Shown here piece by piece: positions 41,940 through 50,538 of a stretch of DNA of 64,000 nucleotides. Under the pieces are notes generated by a model. It saw nothing but the letters and a program-made list of their open reading frames with translations. It ran no database searches and was not told the DNA's origin. Origin of the DNA: Pelomonas sp. SE-A7 (GTDB taxonomy: Bacteria; Pseudomonadota; Gammaproteobacteria; Burkholderiales; Burkholderiaceae_C); the NCBI RefSeq assembly GCF_030345705.1, contig NZ_JAUASW010000001.1, positions 1,922,001-1,986,000 of the forward strand. Reading direction: 5' to 3'. The position numbers and the translations under genes are program-made. Each line of letters starts with the position of its first letter. Within the stretch, counting starts at the first letter, position 1.

Positions 41940-42347
41940 ATGCAAGCAGTGATCCGCCGGCTGTTCACCGGAGCCGGGCTAGGACGCATGTCGACGGGGG
42001 AATACCAGGCCAATCTCAACGGGCTGAACATGTTCTTCGGCGCCGTGCTGGGCTTCGTGCTGGCCGGCACAGAAAAGCTGAACGCCTGGCAGTTCGGCGT
42101 CTTGTTGATGACTTTGGCCAGCATCGTCATCACGGTGCTCTACATCTCGTCCAGCCGGCAGAAGCTGGTGTATTCGCTGATGGCCGTGGTCTACGCGGCG
42201 ACCCTGCCCGAGATGATGGATTTCATGCTGCGCGGCCAGGGCATGGTCCCGGACAAGGTGCGCCCCACGCTGCTGGTCTGGATCGCCATGACGGTGATGG
42301 TCGAGTTCTGGGCCCGGGACAAGGAAGCCGCCGCCAAGCCGGGCTGA
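41940..42347 (+). CDS. Small hypothetical membrane protein
   Basis: 135 residues with about four hydrophobic helices (LNMFFGAVLGFVLAGTEKLN; FGVLLMTLASIVITVLYI; LVYSLMAVVYAATLPEMM; LLVWIAMTVMVEFW). AGGAGAGG lies just before ATG 41940. I recognise no family. It is followed by a hairpin at 42389. Confidence 0.7.
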   Translation: MQAVIRRLFTGAGLGRMSTGEYQANLNGLNMFFGAVLGFVLAGTEKLNAWQFGVLLMTLASIVITVLYISSSRQKLVYSLMAVVYAATLPEMMDFMLRGQGMVPDKVRPTLLVWIAMTVMVEFWARDKEAAAKPG

Positions 42348-42388
42348 GCCGCGCGCCTCACCGAGCATTCCTTGGCGCAAGGCACCCT

Positions 42389-42416
42389 GCCTGTCGGGAA
42401 CTGACAGGCATTTGTC
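42389..42416 (+). terminator. Possible terminator
   Basis: GCCTGTC / GACAGGC stem with a 7-base loop followed by ATTTGTC. The T-run is weak. Confidence 0.45.
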
Positions 42417-42509
42417 GCTCAGCGTCATGGCCGATCCGGCCGCCCTTCGCCAGACTGCGCACAGCCCTCGAAGCACTCGGGGCCGCATGTCTGATCTAAG
42501 GCGCCGACG

Positions 42510-43208
42510 ATGAAACACCTGAACCTGGACCTCACGCAACTCAACTCCGTGGTGGACCGCCTGCTGGCCGTGACCGAGAACCCGCGTCACCGCTTCCTGC
42601 TGATGGCCTACGCACGTCACCGCGCGCTGGAAGTGGCGGGTCGCTACGAGGAGATCTTCGCGCCCGACATGATGAGCCCCGATGCCGTGTACCACCTCAC
42701 GGTGGGCGGCAACAATGTGGTGCTCAACGGCCAGCAGCAGATCAAGGGCCTGTACCGCATGTGGGCCCAGACCAACCAGACGGCCTTCTACCTCGGCACC
42801 GAGGAGGTCTCGGTCTCCGACCACTACGTGACCTCGATCTCCACCGCCTACCAGCAGGTCTCGGGCAAGTCGCTGCGCGCCAACAAGCTGCTCAACCGGC
42901 TGCCGAAGTTCATTTCGCGCCGGCTGCTCGAGCGCGCGCTGGACGAGCAGCATCACGATACCGACGACAACGACATGTACCTGCACAAGTACGTCGGCAT
43001 GCAGATGATCTGGCCCTACGACAGCCGCGGCCGACTGCTGGGCGAGGATGTCTACGAGCCGCTGCAGCACCAATCCGAGCTGATCAAGCTCGACGCCAAG
43101 GATGTCCTGTCCACCGCCCGCTGCGGCGAGCTGCTGGCCCCGCACATCAAGCCCCTGCCCTCGTTCGACGAGATGGTGTTGGGCAAGCAGGACAGGCGGG
43201 TCGCCTGA
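42510..43208 (+). CDS. Hypothetical protein, tandem paralog 1
   Basis: 232 residues beginning MKHLNLDLTQLNSVVDRLLA. Conserved segments include FAPDMMSPDAVYHLTVGGNN, VSVSDHYVTSISTAYQQVSG and MQMIWPYDSRGRLLGEDVYE. The mixed alpha/beta pattern with a central W-P-Y-D motif resembles NTF2/SnoaL-like small-molecule enzymes, but I cannot confirm that. It has the same length as, and is nearly identical to, the next gene. No signal peptide or membrane segment. Confidence 0.75.
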   Translation: MKHLNLDLTQLNSVVDRLLAVTENPRHRFLLMAYARHRALEVAGRYEEIFAPDMMSPDAVYHLTVGGNNVVLNGQQQIKGLYRMWAQTNQTAFYLGTEEVSVSDHYVTSISTAYQQVSGKSLRANKLLNRLPKFISRRLLERALDEQHHDTDDNDMYLHKYVGMQMIWPYDSRGRLLGEDVYEPLQHQSELIKLDAKDVLSTARCGELLAPHIKPLPSFDEMVLGKQDRRVA

Positions 43209-43252
43209 TTCTTGCCAAGCCCGACACCGCCCCTGATCGAAAGCGCAAGACG

Positions 43253-43951
43253 ATGAAGCACCTGAACCTGGACCTCACCCAACTCAACGCGGCCGTGGAC
43301 CGCCTGCTGGCCGTGACCGAAAACCCGCGCCACCGCTTCCTGCTGATGGCCTACGCGCGCCACCGCGCCCTGGAAGTGGCCGGCCGCTACGAGGAAATCT
43401 TCGCGCCCGACATGATGAGCCCCGAGGCGGTCTATCACGTCACGGCCGGCGGCAACGACGTGGTGCTGAACGGCCAGGAACAGATCAAGGGCCTGTACCG
43501 CCTGTGGTCCCAGACCAACCAGACGGCCTTCTACATGGCCACCGAAGAGGTCTCGGTCTCCGACCACTACGTGACCTCGATCTCCACCGTCTACCAGCAG
43601 GTCTCCGGCAAGTCACTGCGTGCCAACAAGCTGCTCAATCGGCTGCCGAAGTTCATTGCGCGCCGGCTGCTCGAACATGTGCTGGACCAGAAGCAGCATC
43701 ACGCCGACAACAACGACATGTACCTGCACAAGATCGTCGGCATGCAGATGATCTGGCCCTACGACAGCCGCGGCCGCCTGATCGGCGAGGACGTCTATGA
43801 GCCGCTGCACGAGCAGTCGGAGCTGATCAAGCTCGATCCGAAAGACGTCGTCACCACCGCTCGTTGCGGCGAGCTGATGGCTCCCTCGATCAAGCCGCTG
43901 CCCTCGTTTGACGAGATGGTGCTGGGCAAGAAGGCGCCGCTCGCAGCCTGA
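43253..43951 (+). CDS. Hypothetical protein, tandem paralog 2
   Basis: 232 residues, aligned without gaps to the preceding gene and differing mainly by conservative changes. The largest differences are near residues 140-155 (HVLDQKQHHADNN versus ALDEQHHDTDD) and at the C-terminal tail. Start and leader (GACG before ATGAA) are also conserved. Such strong similarity indicates a recent duplication or continuing gene conversion. A terminator follows at 43998. Function unknown. Confidence 0.75.
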   Translation: MKHLNLDLTQLNAAVDRLLAVTENPRHRFLLMAYARHRALEVAGRYEEIFAPDMMSPEAVYHVTAGGNDVVLNGQEQIKGLYRLWSQTNQTAFYMATEEVSVSDHYVTSISTVYQQVSGKSLRANKLLNRLPKFIARRLLEHVLDQKQHHADNNDMYLHKIVGMQMIWPYDSRGRLIGEDVYEPLHEQSELIKLDPKDVVTTARCGELMAPSIKPLPSFDEMVLGKKAPLAA

Positions 43952-43997
43952 GCTCCGTCGCGGCAAGCTTGCGGCCACGGCCACTGCAGAACCAAAT

Positions 43998-44030
43998 GCC
44001 TCGCAGGTGCAAGCCTGCGAGGCTTTCTTG
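43998..44030 (+). terminator. Rho-independent terminator
   Basis: A perfect 10-bp stem GCCTCGCAGG / CCTGCGAGGC with loop TGCAAG, followed by TTTCTTG. The rest of 43952-44213 shows nothing else clear. Confidence 0.8.
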
Positions 44031-44213
44031 ATGGTCTCGGTCGGCACCGGAGCAGTCCGAGCCGACAGCTCATCGGTGCCCCGAAAGATGACTTCGCGTC
44101 CGAGCCCTCTCGACCACGGGTTTTCGTTGACGCGCCATGACTCCTGCCGCGGCCACAATCCGCGCGCACCGTCGTCGGGCGGTGCGAAATTGATAACACT
44201 TCAGGGGAACTCC

Positions 44214-44714
44214 ATGAAAATCAGCGTCCTTGCGGCCGCAGCCGTCTTGCTTTGCTCGGGTTGCGCATCGGTCATGAACGACAGCACCCATCCTGTGCGC
44301 ATCGAGACCAGGACCGAAGCCGGTGAATTGATCAGCAACGCCGAATGCAAGCTGTCCAACGACTACGGCAGCGTCAGTGCAAAGTCGGGCGAAACCACCC
44401 CGGTTCGCCGTTCAGCCAAGGACCTGGACATCAGCTGCAAGGCGCCCAATCAGCCGGAGGCCTCCGGTCGCGCAATCTCGCGCGCGAATTCAGGCATGTG
44501 GGGCAACATCCTCATCGGGGGTGGCATCGGCGCCTTGATCGACCACAACAAGGGAACCGCCTACACCTATCCAACATGGGTTCAGCTGGTATTCGGCAAG
44601 TTGATGGTGTTCGACCGCAGTGCAGAGAAGCAGGGCCAGCCTACGCCGGGCATCGAAGTCGGCGGCACACCTGCACAGGCAGCCCCCACGCCGACGGACA
44701 AGGCCAAGAGCTGA
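44214..44714 (+). CDS. Small lipoprotein
   Basis: 166 residues. The signal peptide MKISVLAAAAVLLCSGC places the lipobox at LCSGC, with acylation at Cys17. The mature part has a PEGA-like or immunoglobulin-like beta segment (HPVRIETRTEAGELISNAEC) and a hydrophobic glycine-rich stretch (GNILIGGGIGALIDH). AGGGGAA precedes the start. It resembles the small outer-membrane lipoproteins common in Proteobacteria; no specific role. Confidence 0.75.
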   Translation: MKISVLAAAAVLLCSGCASVMNDSTHPVRIETRTEAGELISNAECKLSNDYGSVSAKSGETTPVRRSAKDLDISCKAPNQPEASGRAISRANSGMWGNILIGGGIGALIDHNKGTAYTYPTWVQLVFGKLMVFDRSAEKQGQPTPGIEVGGTPAQAAPTPTDKAKS

Positions 44715-44720
44715 GTCAGC

Positions 44721-44761
44721 AGAGGCAGCAGACGCCGCCCGCAGTGGCGGCGCCTGCTGAT
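44721..44761. terminator. Imperfect GC-rich hairpin between convergent genes
   Basis: CAGCAG..CGCCGCC pairs with GGCGGCG.CTGCTG around a short loop. It could serve both the lipoprotein gene and the leftward urease operon, but T-runs are weak. Confidence 0.4.
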
Positions 44762-44765
44762 TCCT

Positions 44766-44975
44766 TCAGCGGCCGCTGGGGTCTGCCTTGCGCCGCCTGG
44801 CCGCCGCCAGCCCCGCCAAGGCCAGGCCGACCAGCCCCAGCGAAGCCGGCTCCGGCACCGTGCCGCCAGCATCCTCGCGCACCAGCAGACCGCGGATGCC
44901 GTCGTCGTTGAAGTCTTCACCGACGCCGCGCCGCGAGATGTTGTCGCGGTCCTGGTCGATGCCGCCCTGGTTCAT
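44766..44975 (-). pseudogene. PEP-CTERM protein fragment coupled to ureD
   Basis: A 69-residue frame ending in a clear PEP-CTERM sorting signal: VPEPASLGLVGLALAGLAAA followed by RRRK. PEP-CTERM proteins need an N-terminal signal peptide for export, and this frame has none; it starts MNQGGIDQDRDNISRRGVGE. Its ATG overlaps the ureD stop (TGATG). The simplest reading is the 3' remnant of a larger PEP-CTERM gene joined to the end of the urease operon by a deletion. A genuine short protein is less likely. Confidence 0.6.
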
Positions 44976-45820
44976 CAGGTCGACCAGACCCGCGGCTCCG
45001 CCGTGGCCAGGCCCCACAGCTGCTGCCGCCACAAGGCCCGAAGGCGGCGCAGCGCCGCTGACACCGCCTCGACCTCATCGCCAAGCACACGCGCCAGCAG
45101 CACCGTGCCCTGCGGGCGCAGCAGCCGGGTGATACCCGACAGCGGCAGATCGGCCATCAAACGGCGGCTCTGCTCCAGCAGCTCTTCGCCTCCGGCCATG
45201 GTCTCGGTCTGCGCATAGGCCAGGCTGCCCAGCACACGGTGGCCTGCCAGGCCGCAAGGACCATCCAGCAAGGCGGCATCGGCCGCGTCCAGCCAGCCTC
45301 GGTCGCGCCACAGGCCTTCGACCTCCAGGTGCTGCAGGATGCGGCCACGCCTGAAATGCTGGCCGGCAGCCGGCAGGCCCAAGGCGAGCACCTCACTCGC
45401 GATCAGGCTCGCGCCGGCAGCCAGGCAAAGCCGTACCTCGTTGCGGGCCTCGCAGCCTTCAAAGGCCAGGGTCTCCTGCGGCAGCCATTCCAGCCGCCCT
45501 CGTTCGTGGACGCGGGCCTCCACGCACTGGGCCGCCTCGCCGGCATTGCTTCGATAAATGCGCGTCGCGGCCGGCGTGGTGACCAGCAGATGGGCACCGG
45601 GCCGGACTTCGAGTTCGATGTCCAGGCGGTCCCCGCCCACCAGGCCGCCCGGTGGATGGACGATCACCGCATGGGCAACGCCAGGGCCCTCGGGATACAA
45701 GGTCTTGAGCAGGCGCAGCGGGCCCTGATGGCGCGCCCGCAACCGCGTCGCCGCACCATCGTGCACGGCACTCAGCTGCAGGCGGGCCGGCCAGCGGACC
45801 GATGCCAGGTCAGTCGACAA
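44975..45820 (-). CDS. ureD: Urease accessory protein UreD (UreH)
   Basis: 281 residues. Family signatures are HPPGGLVGGDRLDIELEV, TTPAATRIYRSNAGEAAQ, LEWLPQETLAFEG and LLARVLGDEVEAV. UreD binds apo-urease with UreF and UreG for nickel insertion. The likely start is a TTG at 45820 that overlaps ureG by 11 bases; no better ATG exists. Its place at the distal end of the operon is unusual, since ureD commonly comes first. Confidence 0.92.
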   Translation of the reverse strand: MSTDLASVRWPARLQLSAVHDGAATRLRARHQGPLRLLKTLYPEGPGVAHAVIVHPPGGLVGGDRLDIELEVRPGAHLLVTTPAATRIYRSNAGEAAQCVEARVHERGRLEWLPQETLAFEGCEARNEVRLCLAAGASLIASEVLALGLPAAGQHFRRGRILQHLEVEGLWRDRGWLDAADAALLDGPCGLAGHRVLGSLAYAQTETMAGGEELLEQSRRLMADLPLSGITRLLRPQGTVLLARVLGDEVEAVSAALRRLRALWRQQLWGLATAEPRVWST

Positions 45821-46469
45821 GGAGCAGCCCTTGCTTCTCGATGAAGCGCACCACCTCGTCCAGGCCCTCGCGGGTCTTCAGGTTGGTCATCACCCAGGGC
45901 TTGAGCGGCCGCATGCGCTGCGTGTCCTGGCGCATCACGCCCAGGTCGGCGCCCACATGCGGTGCCAGGTCGGTCTTGTTGATCACGAACAGGTCGCTCT
46001 TGGTGATGCCGGGCCCGCCCTTGCGCGGAATCTTCTCGCCGGCGGCCACGTCGATCACGTAGATCGTCAGGTCGCTGAGCTCGGGGCTGAAGGTAGCGGC
46101 CAGGTTGTCGCCGCCGCTCTCGACGAAGACGATGTCGGCCTCGGGGAACTTCTCCAGCATCCGGTCCACGGCCTCAAGGTTGATCGAGCAGTCCTCCCGG
46201 ATCGCCGTGTGCGGGCAGCCACCGGTCTCCACGCCCATGATTCGCTCGGGCTCCAGCGCGCCGGCCACGGTCAGCAGGCGCTGGTCTTCCTTGGTGTAGA
46301 TGTCGTTGGTGACCACCACCAGGTCCCAGCGCTCGCGCATGGTCTTGCACAGCACCTCGACCAGGGTCGTCTTGCCCGAGCCCACCGGCCCGCCCACGCC
46401 GACGCGCAAGGGCGGCAGCTTCTTGGTGCGGCCGGGGATGGCATGCAGCGGTGCGGCAGACTCATTCAT
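45810..46469 (-). CDS. ureG: Urease accessory GTPase UreG
   Basis: 219 residues, the standard length. Motifs are the P-loop GVGGPVGSGKTTLVE, the nickel-binding CPH motif in ETGGCPHTAIRED, VESGGDNLAATFSPEL and the G4 motif INKTDL. It hydrolyses GTP to drive nickel delivery into urease. Its start overlaps the ureF stop by 4 bases (ATGA). Confidence 0.97.
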   Translation of the reverse strand: MNESAAPLHAIPGRTKKLPPLRVGVGGPVGSGKTTLVEVLCKTMRERWDLVVVTNDIYTKEDQRLLTVAGALEPERIMGVETGGCPHTAIREDCSINLEAVDRMLEKFPEADIVFVESGGDNLAATFSPELSDLTIYVIDVAAGEKIPRKGGPGITKSDLFVINKTDLAPHVGADLGVMRQDTQRMRPLKPWVMTNLKTREGLDEVVRFIEKQGLLLVD

Positions 46470-47140
46470 GATCGGAACAACCTCGAGTACTGGGTTTCGT
46501 GACGCGCGCCATGCACGCCGAGCAGCGGCGCGAAGGCCAGTGGTTCGGGCACGGACAAGGCCTGTGCCACCGCCGCCGGAATCGCCTCGACCAGGCGCGC
46601 CAGCAGGCGCTGGCCGGCCGTCTGGCCCAGCGGCACGCAGCGCACCGCGGCCTGCACCAGGTTCTCGGCCCAACCGAAGGCGATGGCCTGCAAGGCCGGC
46701 TCCAGCGCCGCGCCGCGGCTGGCCGTCGCCGCACCCATGACCACGGGCCAGGCCGGTGCCGGGGTCAGGGCCTGCAGCAACGACAGCACCTCGGCCTCGG
46801 GCATCAGGCCCTGCATCCACACCAGCAGGCTGCGGCCCATCTGCTGGGTCTGCTGCAGGCTCTCGGCGGTCTCGCGGCTCAGCAGCACCCAGTCGTTCAG
46901 CTCGACCAGGCGTGCGGCGTCCAGCGACAAGGTCGCGTAATGCGCGGCCGCAGCCACCGGCAGCTCAGCCCGCGCCTGCACCAGCTCCAGTTGGTTGAGC
47001 AGCCAGATGCCGGCTGTGGTTTCGTCATGAACAACGCCGGCCTCGATGGCCGCTTCCAGCCCTTCCGAGTAGCTGAAGCCACCCACCGGCAAGGCCGGCG
47101 AGGCCAGCCACAGCAGATGCAGCAGGCTGGTCTCAGTCAT
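46466..47140 (-). CDS. ureF: Urease accessory protein UreF
   Basis: 224 residues beginning MTETSLLHLLWLASPALPVG with the family-defining LASPALPVGGFSYSEGLE. It is all-helical and forms the UreD-UreF-UreG complex that gates nickel transfer. ATG 47140 overlaps the ureE stop by 8 bases. A start two codons upstream is also possible. Confidence 0.93.
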   Translation of the reverse strand: MTETSLLHLLWLASPALPVGGFSYSEGLEAAIEAGVVHDETTAGIWLLNQLELVQARAELPVAAAAHYATLSLDAARLVELNDWVLLSRETAESLQQTQQMGRSLLVWMQGLMPEAEVLSLLQALTPAPAWPVVMGAATASRGAALEPALQAIAFGWAENLVQAAVRCVPLGQTAGQRLLARLVEAIPAAVAQALSVPEPLAFAPLLGVHGARHETQYSRLFRS

Positions 47141-47642
47141 GCGCATGCTCATGGCCATGGCCGTGATGGTGGTGGTGATGCCCACCCGCCTCGCCATAGG
47201 CCCCGCCCTCGGGCTCGAAGGGCGCCATCGCCTCGGTCACTATCAGGTGCTGGCGGCGCAACATGTCGGCCAGCACCGTATCGGGCTCGAACTGCAGGAG
47301 CGCGGGCTGCAGCTCCAGCGGCACATGGCGGTTGCCGAGGTGATAAGCGGCGCGCAGCAGATCGAAGGGCCGGCCATGCTCGGCGCAGATGCGCACCTGC
47401 ATGACGGGCTGATCCGCCGCGACTATGCTCAGCAGTGAACCGTCGTCCGCCACCAGCACATCGGAATCGCGCAGCACCGTGCCCCGCGGCAGCACCACGC
47501 CGATCTCGCGGCCCGCCGAATCGGTGGCCGCAAAGCGGCTCTTGCTGCGCTGGTCCCAGTCCAGCGTCAGCGTGGCCGCCCGCTTGAGCAGGGCCAGGGC
47601 CAGGCCGGCACCGCCGGCAATTCGCTTGCTTGCATGGATCAT
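47133..47642 (-). CDS. ureE: Urease accessory nickel chaperone UreE
   Basis: 169 residues. An N-terminal peptide-binding domain (VVLPRGTVLRDSDVLVADDG) is followed by the metal-binding domain (AYHLGNRHVPLEL, containing the conserved His) and a C-terminal histidine-rich tail of about 17 residues (GGHHHHHHGHGHEHAHD). The tail can hold several Ni2+ ions and suggests nickel storage. It starts 2 bases after the ureC stop. Confidence 0.95.
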   Translation of the reverse strand: MIHASKRIAGGAGLALALLKRAATLTLDWDQRSKSRFAATDSAGREIGVVLPRGTVLRDSDVLVADDGSLLSIVAADQPVMQVRICAEHGRPFDLLRAAYHLGNRHVPLELQPALLQFEPDTVLADMLRRQHLIVTEAMAPFEPEGGAYGEAGGHHHHHHGHGHEHAHD

Positions 47643-47644
47643 GG

Positions 47645-49363
47645 TCAGAACAGGAAGTAGCGCTGCGCCATCGGCAGCTCGGTGGCAGGCTTGCAGCTCA
47701 GCAGCTGGCCGTCGGCACGGACCTCGTAGGTCTGCGCATCGATCTCCATCACCGGCAGGTAGTCGTTGAGCCGCATGTCGGCCTTGCGCACCGTGCGGCA
47801 GCCCTTCACCGGCGCCAGCGTCTTGGCCAGGCCCAGCTTCTCCACGCTCGCGAGACCGGCCTGGCTGACGAAGCTCAGCGAGCCCTGCGCCAGCGCGCCA
47901 CCGAAGCTGCCGAACATCGACCGGTAATGCACCGGTTGCGGTGTCGGGATCGAGGCATTGGCGTCGCCCATCGCCGCCGCGGCGATGAAGCCGCCCTTGA
48001 GGATCAGGCTGGGCTTGACGCCGAAGAAGGCCGGCTTCCACAGCACCAGGTCGGCCCATTTGCCCACTTCAATGCTGCCGACCTCATGCGCGATGCCATG
48101 GGTTAAGGCCGGGTTGATGGCCAGCTTGGCCAGGTAGCGCTTGACCCGCGCGTTGTCATTGCCGGGCCCGTCACCGGGCAAGGCGCCGCGCTGGAGCTTC
48201 ATCTTGTGCGCGGTCTGCCAGCAGCGCAGGCTCACCTCGCCGACGCGGCCCATGGCCTGGCTGTCGGATGAGAACATGCTGATCGCGCCCAGGTCGTGCA
48301 GCACGTCCTCTGCCGCGATGGTCTCGCGGCGGATGCGCGACTCGGCGAAGGCCAGATCCTCGGCAATGCCGGCATCGAGATGGTGGCAGACCATCAACAT
48401 GTCCAGGTGCTCGTCCAGCGTGTTGACGGTGAAGGGCCGCGTCGGGTTGGTCGAGCTGGGCAGCACATGGGCCTCGCCCACCACCTTCATGATGTCCGGC
48501 GCATGGCCGCCGCCGGCGCCCTCGGTGTGGAAGCTGTGGATGGTGCGGCCCTTGAACGCGGCGATCGTGTCCTCGACGAAGCCGCTCTCGTTCAGCGTGT
48601 CGGTGTGGATGGCGACCTGGGTGTCGGTGGCCTCGGCCACGTTCAGGCAGTTGTCGATGGCGGCCGGCGTCGTGCCCCAGTCCTCGTGCAGCTTGAGGCC
48701 GATCGCACCGGCCTCGATCTGCTGCATCAGGCCCTCGGGCCGGCTGGCGTTGCCCTTGCCGAGAAAGCCCAGGTTCATCGGAAAGGCCTCGGCCGCCTTC
48801 AGCATCGTCGCGATATGGCTGGGGCCCGGCGTGCAGGTGGTCGCCAGCGTGCCGGTGGCCGGCCCGGTGCCGCCGCCAATCATCGTGGTCACGCCGCTCA
48901 TCAGCGCCTCTTCGATCTGCTGCGGGCAGATGAAGTGGATGTGGGTGTCAATGGCGCCGGGCGTCACGATCTGGCCCTCGCCGGCAATGACTTCGGTGCC
49001 GGGGCCGATGACGATGTCCACGCCGTCCTGTACATCGGGATTGCCAGCCTTGCCGATGGCGGCGATGCGGCAGCCGCGCAGGCCGATGTCGGCCTTGACT
49101 ATGCCCCAGTGGTCGATGATGACGACATTGGTGATCACGGTGTCGACCGCGTCGCCGGGCCCGGGGCCATTCGGCCGCTGCGACTGGCCCATGCCGTCGC
49201 GCACGGTCTTGCCGCCGCCGAACTTCACCTCCTCGCCGTAGCCGCCGGCGCGCAGGGTCAGGTCTTGCTCGACCTCGATCACGAGGGCGGTGTCGGCCAG
49301 GCGGAACTTGTCGCCGACGGTGGGGCCGAGCATCTCGGCATAGGCGCGACGGCTGATTCTCAT
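47645..49363 (-). CDS. ureC: Urease alpha subunit
   Basis: 572 residues, the usual bacterial length. Nickel ligands and catalytic residues are visible: IDTHIHFICPQQ, IGLKLHEDWGTTP (carbamylated Lys and His), VAIHTDTLNESGF, FHTEGAGGGHAPD and the flap MVCHHLD with Cys and catalytic His. It hydrolyses urea to ammonia and carbamate. ATG overlaps the ureB stop by 4 bases. Cytoplasmic. Confidence 0.98.
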   Translation of the reverse strand: MRISRRAYAEMLGPTVGDKFRLADTALVIEVEQDLTLRAGGYGEEVKFGGGKTVRDGMGQSQRPNGPGPGDAVDTVITNVVIIDHWGIVKADIGLRGCRIAAIGKAGNPDVQDGVDIVIGPGTEVIAGEGQIVTPGAIDTHIHFICPQQIEEALMSGVTTMIGGGTGPATGTLATTCTPGPSHIATMLKAAEAFPMNLGFLGKGNASRPEGLMQQIEAGAIGLKLHEDWGTTPAAIDNCLNVAEATDTQVAIHTDTLNESGFVEDTIAAFKGRTIHSFHTEGAGGGHAPDIMKVVGEAHVLPSSTNPTRPFTVNTLDEHLDMLMVCHHLDAGIAEDLAFAESRIRRETIAAEDVLHDLGAISMFSSDSQAMGRVGEVSLRCWQTAHKMKLQRGALPGDGPGNDNARVKRYLAKLAINPALTHGIAHEVGSIEVGKWADLVLWKPAFFGVKPSLILKGGFIAAAAMGDANASIPTPQPVHYRSMFGSFGGALAQGSLSFVSQAGLASVEKLGLAKTLAPVKGCRTVRKADMRLNDYLPVMEIDAQTYEVRADGQLLSCKPATELPMAQRYFLF

Positions 49364-49665
49364 AGCTTGCCCATCACCAGGCCGCGGAAACCGTGGACGA
49401 CGCGGTCGCCCCCGAGCTCCACCAACTCCACCGTCCTCGCCTGCCCCGGCTCGAAGCGCACCGCCGTGCCGCTGCAGATGTTGAGCCGCATGCCGCGCGC
49501 CGCGCCGCGGTCGAAGTCCAGCGCCGCATTGGTTTCGGCGAAGTGGTAGTGCGAGCCGACCTGGATGGGCCGCTCGCCGGTGTTCGCCACCTTGAGGGTC
49601 AGCGTGCGCCGGCCTGGGTTCAGCTCCAGCTCGCCGTCGGCCGTGATCAGCTCGCCGGGAATCAT
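49360..49665 (-). CDS. ureB: Urease beta subunit
   Basis: 101 residues: MIPGELITADGELELNPGRR, then ERPIQVGSHYHFAETNAALD, RLNICSGTAVRFEPG and VHGFRGLVMGKL. All are family signatures. It is encoded separately from ureA, with ureJ between them. Confidence 0.97.
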   Translation of the reverse strand: MIPGELITADGELELNPGRRTLTLKVANTGERPIQVGSHYHFAETNAALDFDRGAARGMRLNICSGTAVRFEPGQARTVELVELGGDRVVHGFRGLVMGKL

Positions 49666-49667
49666 CT

Positions 49668-50231
49668 TCAGAGCACCCGGGTCAGCGCAATCGCCGCAAC
49701 ACCGGCACCGAGCAGGCCATGGGCCAGCCTGGGCGCGCTGCGCAGTTTCCAACCCAGGGCGAGGCCGAGTCCGTGCAGCACCAGCGTGCTGGCCACCATG
49801 CCGGCCAGCGCTGCCAGGCCCTGCAGTTCCAGCCCATGGGCCGAGCCATGGCTGAAGGCCAGCAGGGCCGCCGTCGCAGCGCCGATGGCCGGCGGCAGGC
49901 CCACCTTCAAAGCCACCAGCAAGCCCAGCACCGCCAGCGAGACCGTGATGCCCGCCTCCACCGCCGGCTGGGCCCAGCCGCTCAGCATCGCCAGCAAGGC
50001 GCCGGCCAGCAGCGAGGCCGCGAACGCCAGTGGTGCGCGCAGAGGCTGGCGCAGCGCCAGGGCGCTCCACAGGCCCACGGCCAGCATCGCGGCCAGGTGG
50101 TCGGCACCGGTCCAGGGATGGACCGCACCGGCCCAGAAGCCGCTGACATGGCTGTGGGCCGCTTCGTCCGTATGGGCCAGCACCGGCGCAGCAATCAGGA
50201 CGAGCAACAGCAGGGGGAGTCTTGTGCGCAT
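49668..50231 (-). CDS. ureJ: HupE/UreJ family nickel/cobalt permease-like protein
   Basis: 187 residues. A signal peptide (MRTRLPLLLLVLIAAPVLAH) precedes the HupE signature HPWTGADHLAAMLAVGLWSA and six hydrophobic helices; a second His motif is AFSHGSAHGLE. HupE/UreJ proteins import nickel for metalloenzymes. Insertion between ureA and ureB is typical of Burkholderiales. ATG 50231 is chosen over a TTG at 50243 that overlaps ureA. Confidence 0.92.
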   Translation of the reverse strand: MRTRLPLLLLVLIAAPVLAHTDEAAHSHVSGFWAGAVHPWTGADHLAAMLAVGLWSALALRQPLRAPLAFAASLLAGALLAMLSGWAQPAVEAGITVSLAVLGLLVALKVGLPPAIGAATAALLAFSHGSAHGLELQGLAALAGMVASTLVLHGLGLALGWKLRSAPRLAHGLLGAGVAAIALTRVL

Positions 50232-50235
50232 GGCT

Positions 50236-50538
50236 TCAGGCAATGGGTTGGTGGACCGTGACCAGCTTGGTGCCGTCCGGAAAGGTCGCCTCGACCTGGA
50301 TCTCGGGAATCATCTCGGGCACGCCGTCCATCACCTGAGCCCGGCTCAGCACCTCACGGCCCGCGCTCATCAACTCGGCCACGGTGCGGCCGTCGCGGGC
50401 ACCTTCGAGCACCGCGGCACTGATGAAGGCCACGGCCTCCGGGTAGTTGAGCTTCAGCCCACGGCCCAAGCGGCGCTCGGCCAGCAGGGCGGCGGTGAAC
50501 AGCATCAGCTTGTCTTTCTCACGCGGCGTCAGTTCCAT
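50236..50538 (-). CDS. ureA: Urease gamma subunit
   Basis: 100 residues: MELTPREKDKLMLFTAALLA, LNYPEAVAFISAAVLEGARD and VPEMIPEIQVEATFPDGTKL, the standard full length. It is the first gene of the leftward operon ureA-J-B-C-E-F-G-D. The 250 bases upstream, shared with the divergent M28 peptidase gene, must contain the promoter, but none stood out. Confidence 0.97.
   Translation of the reverse strand: MELTPREKDKLMLFTAALLAERRLGRGLKLNYPEAVAFISAAVLEGARDGRTVAELMSAGREVLSRAQVMDGVPEMIPEIQVEATFPDGTKLVTVHQPIA

Larger units (their letters stand above)
42510..43951 (+). repeat. Tandem gene duplication, repeat unit 743 bp
   Basis: The two 699-bp reading frames begin 743 bp apart and match along their whole length at DNA and protein level. 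Confidence 0.9.
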
